DNA of 32,752 nt, from positions 1 through 32,752 of the forward strand of contig JABGUH010000026.1 in NCBI GenBank assembly GCA_018646675.1, written 5' to 3'. The translations under genes and the position numbers were made by a program. Positions 17,567 through 25,542 of the stretch are shown one piece after another. The notes beneath the pieces are model-generated. The model was not told the DNA's origin. It worked only from the letters and a program-made list of their open reading frames with translations, and made no database searches. Position 1 is the first letter of the stretch. Each line of letters begins with the position of its first letter. The DNA is from Bdellovibrionales bacterium. Lineage in GTDB: Bacteria; Bdellovibrionota; Bacteriovoracia; Bacteriovoracales; Bacteriovoracaceae.

Positions 17567-18658
17567 ATTAGACCACTAGCTGTTATCAAAGAGATTGATC
17601 CCCAGACGGCCAATCTCTATCGTGGAGTTGCGATCTTTATTATTGCGGCCCACAATTTTCAACACATGTTAAAAGGATTTGCGATTGAAAATGAGTTCTC
17701 ATTTAAAAGAGAAAATTTCAACACCTTTATAGAGCTAATCTCAACTGAGCCACTCAATAGCTATACCACATTATTATCTTACTTTGGCTCATCACTCATC
17801 TCGATCTTTATCTTTCTAAGCGCCTATGGCCTCTCCAAGCGTTGTGCCACGATTGATAATATTAGCTATCTACCATTTCTAACTGCAAGATGGAAAAAGC
17901 TGGTGCCAGTCTTTGGATTAACAATTCTCTTCTGGTTAGTCTACGAGGGATTCCAGTATGGTTGGTCCGGTCCCATTAAGTTGGCCTATTGGAAGTGGCA
18001 AGCAATTCTATTCAAGCTCACCCTACTCTCTAACTTCGTTCCTCATATGTCACTCCAACCGGTTGGGCCTTGGTGGTTTATCCCCTTCATCTTTCAGTTT
18101 TATCTAATTTTCCCGCTTATCCACCAGTTAAATCGACAGCGTAAACGAGGCATAATCCTATTGGCACTTGGTGTGTCATCGATTCTGATCAGCTATCTAC
18201 TTCGTGATAGCTCAATTAACATATATACCACTGTGATTGGTCACCTACCTGAGTTCTGTCTCGGCCTCTACTTTGCCCACCATAAAGAGGTGAAGATCAC
18301 CCCTCTCCTCTTTGTTGCCGCTATCGCCCTATTTGCTATGGGTAATCTCTATCAGATATTCTGGCACTTTAACTACGTAACGGTACTCGTGCTGATTTTT
18401 GTCGGAGTACACCACTTTTGTCATCTAATCGTAAAACTGCCACTGCTCCACCGCTTCTTTACCTTTCTTGGAAACTACTCAATGTATATCTTTCTGACTA
18501 ATGGATTTTTGCGCGAGCCCTTTATTGACTGGGCCGATAGATATCACCACTGGTTTTTGAATATTCTTTTTTCACTCATCTCGTTTACCCTAGTGATCAT
18601 TATCTCAGTGGCGCTAAAGCGCTGTGAAGATATTTTATTAAGACAGCTTAAACGCTAG
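17567..18658 (+). CDS. Membrane acyltransferase (acyltransferase_3 / OafA-like)
   Basis: Integral membrane protein of about 330-363 aa with roughly nine hydrophobic segments. The N-terminal motif YRGVAIFIIAAHNF matches the first helix of acyltransferase_3 proteins (RG...H region), with WWFIPFIFQFYLIFPLIH and a PEFCLGLYFA motif later. Such proteins transfer acetyl or other acyl groups to surface sugars. The first helix lies upstream of the first ATG (17666). The frame is open back to 17531 but has no ATG, GTG or TTG there. I give the ATT at 17567 because GGAGAG sits five bases before it; a damaged start is the alternative. Nearness to the Pel genes suggests a role in polysaccharide decoration, but this is only positional. 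It converges with the TPR gene. Confidence 0.65.
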   Translation: MRPLAVIKEIDPQTANLYRGVAIFIIAAHNFQHMLKGFAIENEFSFKRENFNTFIELISTEPLNSYTTLLSYFGSSLISIFIFLSAYGLSKRCATIDNISYLPFLTARWKKLVPVFGLTILFWLVYEGFQYGWSGPIKLAYWKWQAILFKLTLLSNFVPHMSLQPVGPWWFIPFIFQFYLIFPLIHQLNRQRKRGIILLALGVSSILISYLLRDSSINIYTTVIGHLPEFCLGLYFAHHKEVKITPLLFVAAIALFAMGNLYQIFWHFNYVTVLVLIFVGVHHFCHLIVKLPLLHRFFTFLGNYSMYIFLTNGFLREPFIDWADRYHHWFLNILFSLISFTLVIIISVALKRCEDILLRQLKR

Positions 18659-18700
18659 AGCTCTACCTATTTAACATAGAGTTCACCCAAATGAGATTTA

Positions 18701-19768
18701 TTACCTCTGAGGAAGAAGATCGAGTAACTGATAGTATATTTCAAGGGCCCGCTGATCTTTAGAAAGTGTGCTGTATAACTCTCCCAACCGCTTTAACTCT
18801 TTAGTGTAGCGCGAAGGATCTTGATTAACTATCTCCTCAATAGAATTAAGTAGCAGAGTGGCCCGCTCCTCCATCTGCCAGGAGATCAAATAATCCACCA
18901 TCTCAAATCTAAAAGAGAGCTTGCTAGGAAAATAAGTGATCAGATGCTGATACATCTCTAGAATGGTTCCATACTCTCCTAGCAGTTGATAGATCTCCAC
19001 TAGACGATAAAAATATCTTGAGCGTAAAAGAAAGTGCTCTCCTCCTTTTAAAAAGCTCGCAAGATTTGCACCACCTTTTTGTTTTGTAGTAGTAGCAACT
19101 TCACGGTTATACAGTATCCGATAATGCCTGGCCGACTTGCGATACTCTTTTTTCAGATAGAGTAAATGTGCCAACACCTCCCGCAAATTATCCGGTAACT
19201 GATTGATCATCTCTAACCGGATTAGAAGTTGATGACTCTTCTTCTCCTGTTGAGTGGCCATGTAGTAGTTTAAAATATTAAACAGATAGGACAAATTATT
19301 ACTTTTTTGTAACTGGGCAAATATTCGATCTGCATCCTTAAAGCGTTGTAACCAACGGTAGTCATTTCCTAACTGATTAAGCATCTGTTCATGCTCTGCT
19401 CCAGTCATTTGCGCCAGCTGAGCCTCTTTGAATTTCAACTGCTCAAAAGGTTGGTTACTCCACTGATAGAGTTCAATCAACCGCTCCTGATACTGACGAT
19501 TACGTGGTCGTAGCGCCAACAACCGCTTTTGCACCGTAATCGCATCACCGGTTCGTCCATAGATCAAATGAATATCACGCAAATGCTTTAGAGATGTAAG
19601 ACGAGTTGTTCCCTGTTGATAGTAAGAATTAAAAACCTGATAAGCCTTTTTATAAAGATAGGATCGATAGTAGAGGTCTCCGACTTGTTCTTTGGATGGA
19701 ATAGAAAAGTAGACGATAACAACACACATCAAACCAAATAATAGTAACTGCCACTTTCCAACCAGCAC
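18701..19768 (-). CDS. Inner-membrane-anchored TPR protein (possible N-terminal half of PelB)
   Basis: 355 aa. One N-terminal membrane segment (about residues 6-24), then tandem TPR-like helical repeats for the rest, such as DLYYRSYLYKKAYQVFNSYY and KDADRIFAQLQ, ending with a copy near DQRALEIYYQLLDLLP. The topology predicts a periplasmic TPR domain. In Pseudomonas PelB, an N-terminal anchor plus a long TPR array binds the PelA deacetylase and leads into an outer-membrane barrel. Here the anchor with TPRs is separate from the TPR/barrel protein at 22683-24599. The GTG start overlaps the deacetylase stop by one base (TAGTG), so the pair is translationally coupled. The PelB-like role is inference from layout and partner. 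Confidence 0.65.
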   Translation of the reverse strand: MLVGKWQLLLFGLMCVVIVYFSIPSKEQVGDLYYRSYLYKKAYQVFNSYYQQGTTRLTSLKHLRDIHLIYGRTGDAITVQKRLLALRPRNRQYQERLIELYQWSNQPFEQLKFKEAQLAQMTGAEHEQMLNQLGNDYRWLQRFKDADRIFAQLQKSNNLSYLFNILNYYMATQQEKKSHQLLIRLEMINQLPDNLREVLAHLLYLKKEYRKSARHYRILYNREVATTTKQKGGANLASFLKGGEHFLLRSRYFYRLVEIYQLLGEYGTILEMYQHLITYFPSKLSFRFEMVDYLISWQMEERATLLLNSIEEIVNQDPSRYTKELKRLGELYSTLSKDQRALEIYYQLLDLLPQR

Positions 19769-21933
19769 TACCGACCTGCCTTGAGAATTCTATTCAGTGA
19801 TAACCTAAACTGGCCCGGTTTTTTAAGTCTGATCCTAAGCACTCCATCCTCTTCTACCTGATAGACAGCTCCCAGGACACTATATCGACTACCTGCTTTC
19901 AAATTTGCCAATTCAAGCTCTGGTATGACGTGAGATCGTCCCACCACCTCTATGTATTTATCATTAAATGAGAGACTATCAATAAATCCATTACTCTTTT
20001 TCAAATATGGTTGGATGGGTGCATTTTCAGTTAGATATAGTGTAGTAGAAGAGGCAGCACCAACGAAAAGGTAGAGCGAGCCCTGAAAGTGAAGATGGCC
20101 AATAACATTTTTTGATCGCTGGTAATCGGGGAAAAAGATGCTACCATCAAACCGAAAGGTGCGCAGTGGTTGATGGTTCGTGATGGTGAACGTTTGGTCG
20201 CTGACTGCTCGTACTTGAGTACTCATGTACCCCTTAACCGAACTAACATACTCACTGGCATAAACTGGAACTGCCCGCTGATCCAGCACATATTGATATA
20301 CATCCTCTAATGCAGAGACCGCAGATGGTCGTTCCCCCGAATAAAAGTGATAATAGATATTGATTGGAGAGATACGAATTGGAGTATTACTGTTATTAAA
20401 AGTGTCTACTACCTCTCGATAGCCATTGTAAGGGCCATGCCAGAGGTTAGTATAGGTATTTTCATTGGAGTTAGATGAATAGTATTGAGTATATTTAATA
20501 TCACCGCTACCCACCATTCTGACAAGTGGATAGAGATGACTATATGATGGAAAACGACTATCAAAACGGGAGTCACCCCCATTAATGTTAAAGAAATTAT
20601 TCTTAGCAATCAACTTCATCGCTGCGACAGGTGGAGTACAAGAGCCACTCCAGAAGATCATCTTTGCCTGCTTACCAACCGGAAGCAGTTTTCTATTTAG
20701 ATAGTCCATGGACCCTTCAATTTCACGTGAATAGTCCAACTGATAGCCATCTGCAGCCTTATAGGCGATGATTGCACCCCTCTGCTTCGAATCAGGATCT
20801 CCTAGGTAGGTATCACGTTCCTCGCGGGTCGGAACTAAATTCCAACTCAATGGGTGAAAATAGGTATGACTGGCCGGCTCAATATATGGAAGCCGATATA
20901 ACTCTCGCACCTGCGAAAAAATCTTTTTATTTCCCAGATAATCTGGATCTACTTCTGCCATCACCATAGAGATACTCATCGGAAGTTGATACTTTTTTAG
21001 AATGCGATCAATAATGATCTTGCCACTATACGTTTTACGATCAATTAGTGAGACATTGATATAACCATCACCATCAATATGGCCGTAAAAAACCCGGCTC
21101 CCATTCATTGTCGTAATATCTGGTGTCGGCCACCGTTGAAACCGCTTTAAAAAAACGGTGTCAATTAATTTGAACGGATTTATTATCCATTGAGTTGTAA
21201 AATTCTTCGGATGCTCGAAAATATCAAACCCATACTGTACATATCCTCCAAACTTGCCCAGCACGACTGGATCAGAGTGACTAGCGCCAACTCCACGCGA
21301 GGTCAAACTTAATAATACACTATTATCATCCCGCGTAGAACGGACAACTTGATAGGAGTTTATTCCTCCCGATAGAGAACGCTCGAAATTTAAATATCTC
21401 TGGTCCAATTTTTTAATATCAATAAAAAGTGCTTTATTATATCGCTGATCGATAAAATTAAGTCCGATTGGATTAAATAACTGATTGACCTTTGCAAGCA
21501 ACGCTTGGGACTTTGAAATATCAACTCCCAACTCTCCTAAAATAAGCATCGGCTTATTTTGTTTATTTATCAGCGATAGTAACTGTAAATACTCACGACC
21601 ATCATCTTTTGCAATTTCCCCTCGATACCAACTAACCATGCCACGGTACCGAGCAACTCCAGCCGCAGTTCGCAGATGGTCTGGAATCCCATTAGTCACA
21701 TTGACATAATTTAATCTAAGGCCATAGTGGTTAAACACCACTTCCAACTTTCGATGTAGATAAGTGCGAGTGTAGTCTCCACTATTATTTTCGTTTGAAG
21801 CCCATAATGCCAGAATATCCCTTTTAATTAGTTCTGCCTTTTGAGCTCCAATGACCGGAGTTGTGGCAAACTGCAACAACAGCAGAAAAGAGTACAAAAA
21901 TGCCCGTGAATCACATACAATCTTCATATTCAT
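19768..21933 (-). CDS. PelA-like polysaccharide deacetylase (stand-alone, CE4-type)
   Basis: 721 aa with an N-terminal signal segment (FLYSFLLLLQFATTPVIGA). Residues of about 35-265 resemble the reductase-like domain of PelA. The metal-site motifs follow: HIDGDG (Asp287, Asp289) and SHTYFHP (His356, His360, spaced H-x3-H), matching the Asp/Asp/His/His set of the PelA deacetylase. A beta-rich C-terminal region (about 560-721) follows. It should remove N-acetyl groups from the Pel polymer in the periplasm. PelA normally also carries a glycoside hydrolase domain; here that is a separate gene at 24596-25531. The frame opens with TTG at 21948, but no Shine-Dalgarno is seen; I use the first ATG, and the next at 21927 is also possible. 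It is divergent from the PilZ gene. Confidence 0.8.
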   Translation of the reverse strand: MNMKIVCDSRAFLYSFLLLLQFATTPVIGAQKAELIKRDILALWASNENNSGDYTRTYLHRKLEVVFNHYGLRLNYVNVTNGIPDHLRTAAGVARYRGMVSWYRGEIAKDDGREYLQLLSLINKQNKPMLILGELGVDISKSQALLAKVNQLFNPIGLNFIDQRYNKALFIDIKKLDQRYLNFERSLSGGINSYQVVRSTRDDNSVLLSLTSRGVGASHSDPVVLGKFGGYVQYGFDIFEHPKNFTTQWIINPFKLIDTVFLKRFQRWPTPDITTMNGSRVFYGHIDGDGYINVSLIDRKTYSGKIIIDRILKKYQLPMSISMVMAEVDPDYLGNKKIFSQVRELYRLPYIEPASHTYFHPLSWNLVPTREERDTYLGDPDSKQRGAIIAYKAADGYQLDYSREIEGSMDYLNRKLLPVGKQAKMIFWSGSCTPPVAAMKLIAKNNFFNINGGDSRFDSRFPSYSHLYPLVRMVGSGDIKYTQYYSSNSNENTYTNLWHGPYNGYREVVDTFNNSNTPIRISPINIYYHFYSGERPSAVSALEDVYQYVLDQRAVPVYASEYVSSVKGYMSTQVRAVSDQTFTITNHQPLRTFRFDGSIFFPDYQRSKNVIGHLHFQGSLYLFVGAASSTTLYLTENAPIQPYLKKSNGFIDSLSFNDKYIEVVGRSHVIPELELANLKAGSRYSVLGAVYQVEEDGVLRIRLKKPGQFRLSLNRILKAGR

Positions 21934-21973
21934 TAAGTTTAGAAACAAATCAAGTATTACACAAGTTCGTTTA

Positions 21974-21983
21974 AAGGAAGAGG
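21974..21983 (+). promoter_or_regulatory. Ribosome binding site deciding a TTG start (PilZ gene)
   Basis: AAGGAAGAGG lies eight bases before the in-frame TTG at 21992. No ATG in this frame is near a comparable site, and starting further upstream would run into the divergent deacetylase gene. Confidence 0.6.
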
Positions 21984-21991
21984 TAAGAATT

Positions 21992-22672
21992 TTGCAAGAG
22001 AAGAGCAGTAGTCAGGTCAAATATCGCCATCTGACCAAGAAGCGGGAAGTTATCACGACCTTTAATCAGATTGTTAGCGAAAAAATGGAAATTATCTGTA
22101 CCCAAGAAGATGGCGAGCAACAACATCAGGTAACGGCTTGTCTGACCACTTTTAACCCTGAGAATTTCTCACTAGTATTACAGATTACTCAAAAAGATCA
22201 CTCACTTCAAAGTGATAAACTATTGGCTTGCACCATTCCGGAAAAGGGGGTTAATTTCACTGCCCGCCCCCAGCAGCTAGCAACAGATCAAATTGAGTTT
22301 TATCTTCCACAAGAGATACGAATCAAACGACTACGGGATGACTACCGTATCGACCTCGTAAATAAGAATTTTCAGATAATTGAGTATAAGCTGGACCCAC
22401 TAGAAGAGAAAATGCAATCCGGCCGCGGTGTTGACCTGTCATCTACTGGTATTAATATGATCATCTCTCACCAAGAGGGAGCTACCTTGATCGAGCAAGG
22501 TAGTAACATCACTATCCACAAAATTTGTGGTATCCCGATCTCTCCTGCCATCGGTGGGGTAATTCGCCACCAATCAAAAGATCCCAAGCAACCCAATCTA
22601 ATCCAAGTTGGAATCATGTTTGATCATCGTTTACTAGAAGAGTATCTACTTGAGATCAACCTGATCTATTAA
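21992..22672 (+). CDS. PilZ-domain c-di-GMP-binding protein (YcgR-like layout)
   Basis: 226 aa from a TTG start. The N-terminal half (about 1-105) looks like a YcgR-N-type beta domain. The C-terminal half has both PilZ signatures: RxxxR as RDDYR at 115-119 and DxSxxG as DLSSTG at 148-153, so c-di-GMP binding is likely. It lies between the two Pel units on the opposite strand: 58 bases of spacer to the deacetylase gene, and a 10-base gap to the stop of the PelB-like gene. The position suggests it senses c-di-GMP for polymer secretion, or acts as a motility brake as YcgR does; the target is unknown. The frame stays open upstream to 21851 inside the deacetylase gene, but that part is not a plausible N-terminus. 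Confidence 0.82.
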   Translation: MQEKSSSQVKYRHLTKKREVITTFNQIVSEKMEIICTQEDGEQQHQVTACLTTFNPENFSLVLQITQKDHSLQSDKLLACTIPEKGVNFTARPQQLATDQIEFYLPQEIRIKRLRDDYRIDLVNKNFQIIEYKLDPLEEKMQSGRGVDLSSTGINMIISHQEGATLIEQGSNITIHKICGIPISPAIGGVIRHQSKDPKQPNLIQVGIMFDHRLLEEYLLEINLIY

Positions 22673-22682
22673 TGCCACCAGT

Positions 22683-24599
22683 TTAACGAATAGAGATCGA
22701 GATCGAGGTAAATTTCTCAGTACCAGCTATGGTTCTCTCCTCCCCCGCTTCCACCCCAACCTTTAAGATAAATTTCTTTAAGAGACGATAGCGTAAATCC
22801 AATCCAACCCGATAGAGATTTCCAAAGCCAATCTTCCTTTTTAGATCACCGCCGATGATTAGAGTCGGCAAAATCGAAAAGCGTTGCTTATCTGTTAGTA
22901 CTTCCTGATGGTAATAGGGATGGTAGGCAAGCTTAATACTATACTCTAAGGACCGGCCGGCGATCATCGCAGAGAGATCCTGCCCATCAGCAGAGCTACT
23001 ACTCATTGATAGCATTGGCCCAACTTTAAACAGCAAACTATGCCACAAAGAGGACAGAGCTATTAAATCACCTTGCCCACTCTCTCCGCTCGCTGCCTGA
23101 TAGCGAGATAGAGCGGTAGTTAAGCTAACATCCATCTTCCGACTGATAAATTCTAGATAAAAGCTGCCCCGATTCTCTAAAACATTGGCCCAGATTAGAG
23201 GGTTACTATACAACAAAGGAATCTGATAATCATAGGTTAATGAGAGGTAGAACCTCTTCCATCTGGAAGTAGCAGCACTTAGTAAAAATGCTGGCTTACC
23301 ACTATTGAGGCCACTAAGATGATAGTGGTAGCGACCAACAAGCTCTGTTTGCGGACTGAAGTAATAATTCAGGGTCGGCGCTACCGTTAGCTGATCAACT
23401 GCCGCCCCCTTAAGCTCTGTAAGCTGACTTACCTTCAGATCAACATCAAAATGATCGCGTTTGCGATAGAGCCCCCCAACACTCTTATTGATTATTCCAT
23501 TATCTTGCCATGATTGCATCTGAACACTGCCGTGGGCGCGAAGCTCTACCTGAGTTTTAAGGCGCAACTCCTCTTGTTGAATAAGTTGTTGCTGCTGATG
23601 ATTCTCCTTGGTCTCTCTCTTTGCATGATAGATAAACGCTAAATGACTTTTGGCACCCAATAGCTCTCCCTTCTCTATAAGATGGTAGATCAATACAGTT
23701 CTGATCGAGTCGTAACCAGGACTTTGCTGAAGAAGTTCCTCCATCAGGGGAGCTAGTTCAGAGGATCGATTCAAACGTGTTAAACAGCGTTGAAAGAGGT
23801 AATAGAGATCCTGTAACTCCCCTTTAGTCAGTTTCTCTCCCTTATTTTGCGCAGAGATAAGGTGGTTACGTCTCTCTGATAAGACTCTTTGACAAAACTG
23901 CTGATGACTTTGTTGTGAAGGTAGATTAAATAGTAACTGCTCCTCAACTCCCATTTGATAGTAAGATGGAGTCTTTCCGGCCCGCTGTAGCTCTTTATTT
24001 ATGCGCAATAGGTAGGGAGTCGCCACCTCATACTCCTCCTTTTGATAGTGATAATCCAACATAAATTGCAGGGCGGTCAAATCATTGGGCACTTCATGCA
24101 GGACCTTGAGATAGTTGGCATGAGCCTGGTCCATCTCCCCTAGCTGATGATAGATTGTCCCCAACAATTTCGAACTTGCCATTGAAGATCCACCATGCTT
24201 TACCTCCATCTTAACTAACACCAGAGCTTGCTGTAACTGCCCTCTGCTTAACTCGATCTCTGCTAGGGTAAGTCTAACTCCATCTTTTGCTACTCCCCCC
24301 TCTAATACTTTGCGGTACAGAGTAGCAGCTTGCTTCAACTTTCCAACTGAATAGTATAGATCCGCTAGCTCTCGCAATACAGTAAGGTTATTCGGTTGTA
24401 GTTTAACCAATTTTTGATGCATCAAAATAAGTTGAGGAATCTCCTTGCGCCTCCAGTGCAGATCAATAATTCTCTTAGTTATCTCTATCTGCGCACTATC
24501 TCTATTCTCAACTGCAATCAGTTGTGCCGACCAACCAAAAACAGTGGCCCAAATTATAAATAAAGATAAATAGGTAACAGTGTTCACAAGACAACTCAA
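22683..24599 (-). CDS. PelB-like TPR protein with C-terminal outer-membrane beta-barrel
   Basis: 638 aa. A signal-peptide-like N-terminus is followed by TPR repeats (about 30-230; for example NNLTVLRELADLYYSVGKL). A helical, Gln-rich region covers about 290-350. The C-terminal 290 residues have alternating polar/hydrophobic strands and tyrosine-rich girdles (NYYFSPQTELVGRYHYHL) ending in a beta-signal-like FTSISISI. This is the layout of the exporting half of PelB, though Pseudomonas PelB is about 1190 aa with a longer TPR array. The start is TTG, overlapping the hydrolase stop as TTGA, with GGGGAG eight bases before. It probably forms the outer-membrane pore for the polysaccharide. It is the last gene of the pelD operon. 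Confidence 0.72.
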   Translation of the reverse strand: MSCLVNTVTYLSLFIIWATVFGWSAQLIAVENRDSAQIEITKRIIDLHWRRKEIPQLILMHQKLVKLQPNNLTVLRELADLYYSVGKLKQAATLYRKVLEGGVAKDGVRLTLAEIELSRGQLQQALVLVKMEVKHGGSSMASSKLLGTIYHQLGEMDQAHANYLKVLHEVPNDLTALQFMLDYHYQKEEYEVATPYLLRINKELQRAGKTPSYYQMGVEEQLLFNLPSQQSHQQFCQRVLSERRNHLISAQNKGEKLTKGELQDLYYLFQRCLTRLNRSSELAPLMEELLQQSPGYDSIRTVLIYHLIEKGELLGAKSHLAFIYHAKRETKENHQQQQLIQQEELRLKTQVELRAHGSVQMQSWQDNGIINKSVGGLYRKRDHFDVDLKVSQLTELKGAAVDQLTVAPTLNYYFSPQTELVGRYHYHLSGLNSGKPAFLLSAATSRWKRFYLSLTYDYQIPLLYSNPLIWANVLENRGSFYLEFISRKMDVSLTTALSRYQAASGESGQGDLIALSSLWHSLLFKVGPMLSMSSSSADGQDLSAMIAGRSLEYSIKLAYHPYYHQEVLTDKQRFSILPTLIIGGDLKRKIGFGNLYRVGLDLRYRLLKKFILKVGVEAGEERTIAGTEKFTSISISIR

Positions 24600-25531
24600 A
24601 ATTGTAACTCCCCGCTTAACTCTCTCTCCGCAACTAGCGGTACCATATGGTGTTTTAAGGCAAGCTCTCGGTAACCAATAATCTTCTTGCGATCCGCTAT
24701 ATACTCAACTGAGAATACAGCTTTTTCCGCCCGTTGATATTTTTTAATCTCCGCTAGCACATCCTTATCTATGTTCCAGGCATTATTATTTCGCTGACTA
24801 CCTCCAAAAAATAGATCTTCAATTCCCAATCCATCAATCGCTTTCAGGTAACTCTTCTGCTCTGCAATCAGATTGATCAACTCAGTGGCATTCTGTTGGA
24901 TCACGATGAAATCAGGATTGCGCTGACGACAGTGATCAGCAATCTTCAAAATAAAACGCTTCATCTGCTCTGCCCTCTTTTTCTTATCTGGAAAGTAGGA
25001 GAAGGCATCGACTATATCGAGATAGATTCCATCAAAGCCACTGTCAATTATTCGATCTAAGTAAGAGCGCTCTTCTGAAGAGGAGCTGCTGATAAATATC
25101 TGCTGCCACTCTTTCTGCCAAAACTTGACCAAATGATTGTCGGGAAATTGAGCATTAGACTCTACTATAAGATTACGAGGTAACTGGGGATAGTAATAGC
25201 GCACCTCCTCGGCTTCTCCAATACTAATGTAGGCAACAACCATGTTGCCTCCCTGCTTGAGTTGTTTTAACTGCTCTACAGTAAAGCGACCACTCTCTTC
25301 ACCACTGTGCGAATAGTCTATTACCCACAACATCCCTTGCTGCTCTCTAATCTTCTGAAAAACATCTTTGGCCGGATATCCTTGAAGTTGATAACCCCAT
25401 TTTTTAATCTCTTTCAATTTAGACCGCTTTCCACCATCCAAATTTAATAAGCCTGAGCAAGAGATCGTAACTCCTACACAGAGAAGAAGCAGTAACGGAA
25501 CTATCTGAATAGCGAATAATCTACTTAACAT
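24596..25531 (-). CDS. PelA-like glycoside hydrolase (GH114-type endo-alpha-1,4-polygalactosaminidase), likely lipoprotein
   Basis: 311 aa. The N-terminus is a signal peptide with a lipobox-like VTISC (Cys25). The mature part is a GH114-type barrel: WVIDYSH, VVAYISIGEAEE, GFDGIYLDIVDAFSYF with Asp172, and LGIEDLFFG with Glu238; these fit the Asp/Glu pair expected in GH114 and the PelA hydrolase. Such enzymes cut partly de-N-acetylated galactosaminogalactan, including Pel. Pseudomonas PelA fuses this domain to the deacetylase; here it is free and perhaps anchored in a membrane. AGGAGG precedes the ATG, 11 bases after the pelG stop. Confidence 0.85.
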   Translation of the reverse strand: MLSRLFAIQIVPLLLLLCVGVTISCSGLLNLDGGKRSKLKEIKKWGYQLQGYPAKDVFQKIREQQGMLWVIDYSHSGEESGRFTVEQLKQLKQGGNMVVAYISIGEAEEVRYYYPQLPRNLIVESNAQFPDNHLVKFWQKEWQQIFISSSSSEERSYLDRIIDSGFDGIYLDIVDAFSYFPDKKKRAEQMKRFILKIADHCRQRNPDFIVIQQNATELINLIAEQKSYLKAIDGLGIEDLFFGGSQRNNNAWNIDKDVLAEIKKYQRAEKAVFSVEYIADRKKIIGYRELALKHHMVPLVAERELSGELQF

Positions 25532-25542
25532 CCAGACTCCTC

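Noticed and set aside
18655..18695. CTCTA/TAGAG inverted repeat between convergent genes as a terminator
   Set aside because: The stem is only five base pairs and no T-run follows.
21851..21991. Longer N-terminus for the PilZ protein
   Set aside because: It would lie inside the divergent deacetylase gene; the TTG at 21992 has a strong ribosome binding site.
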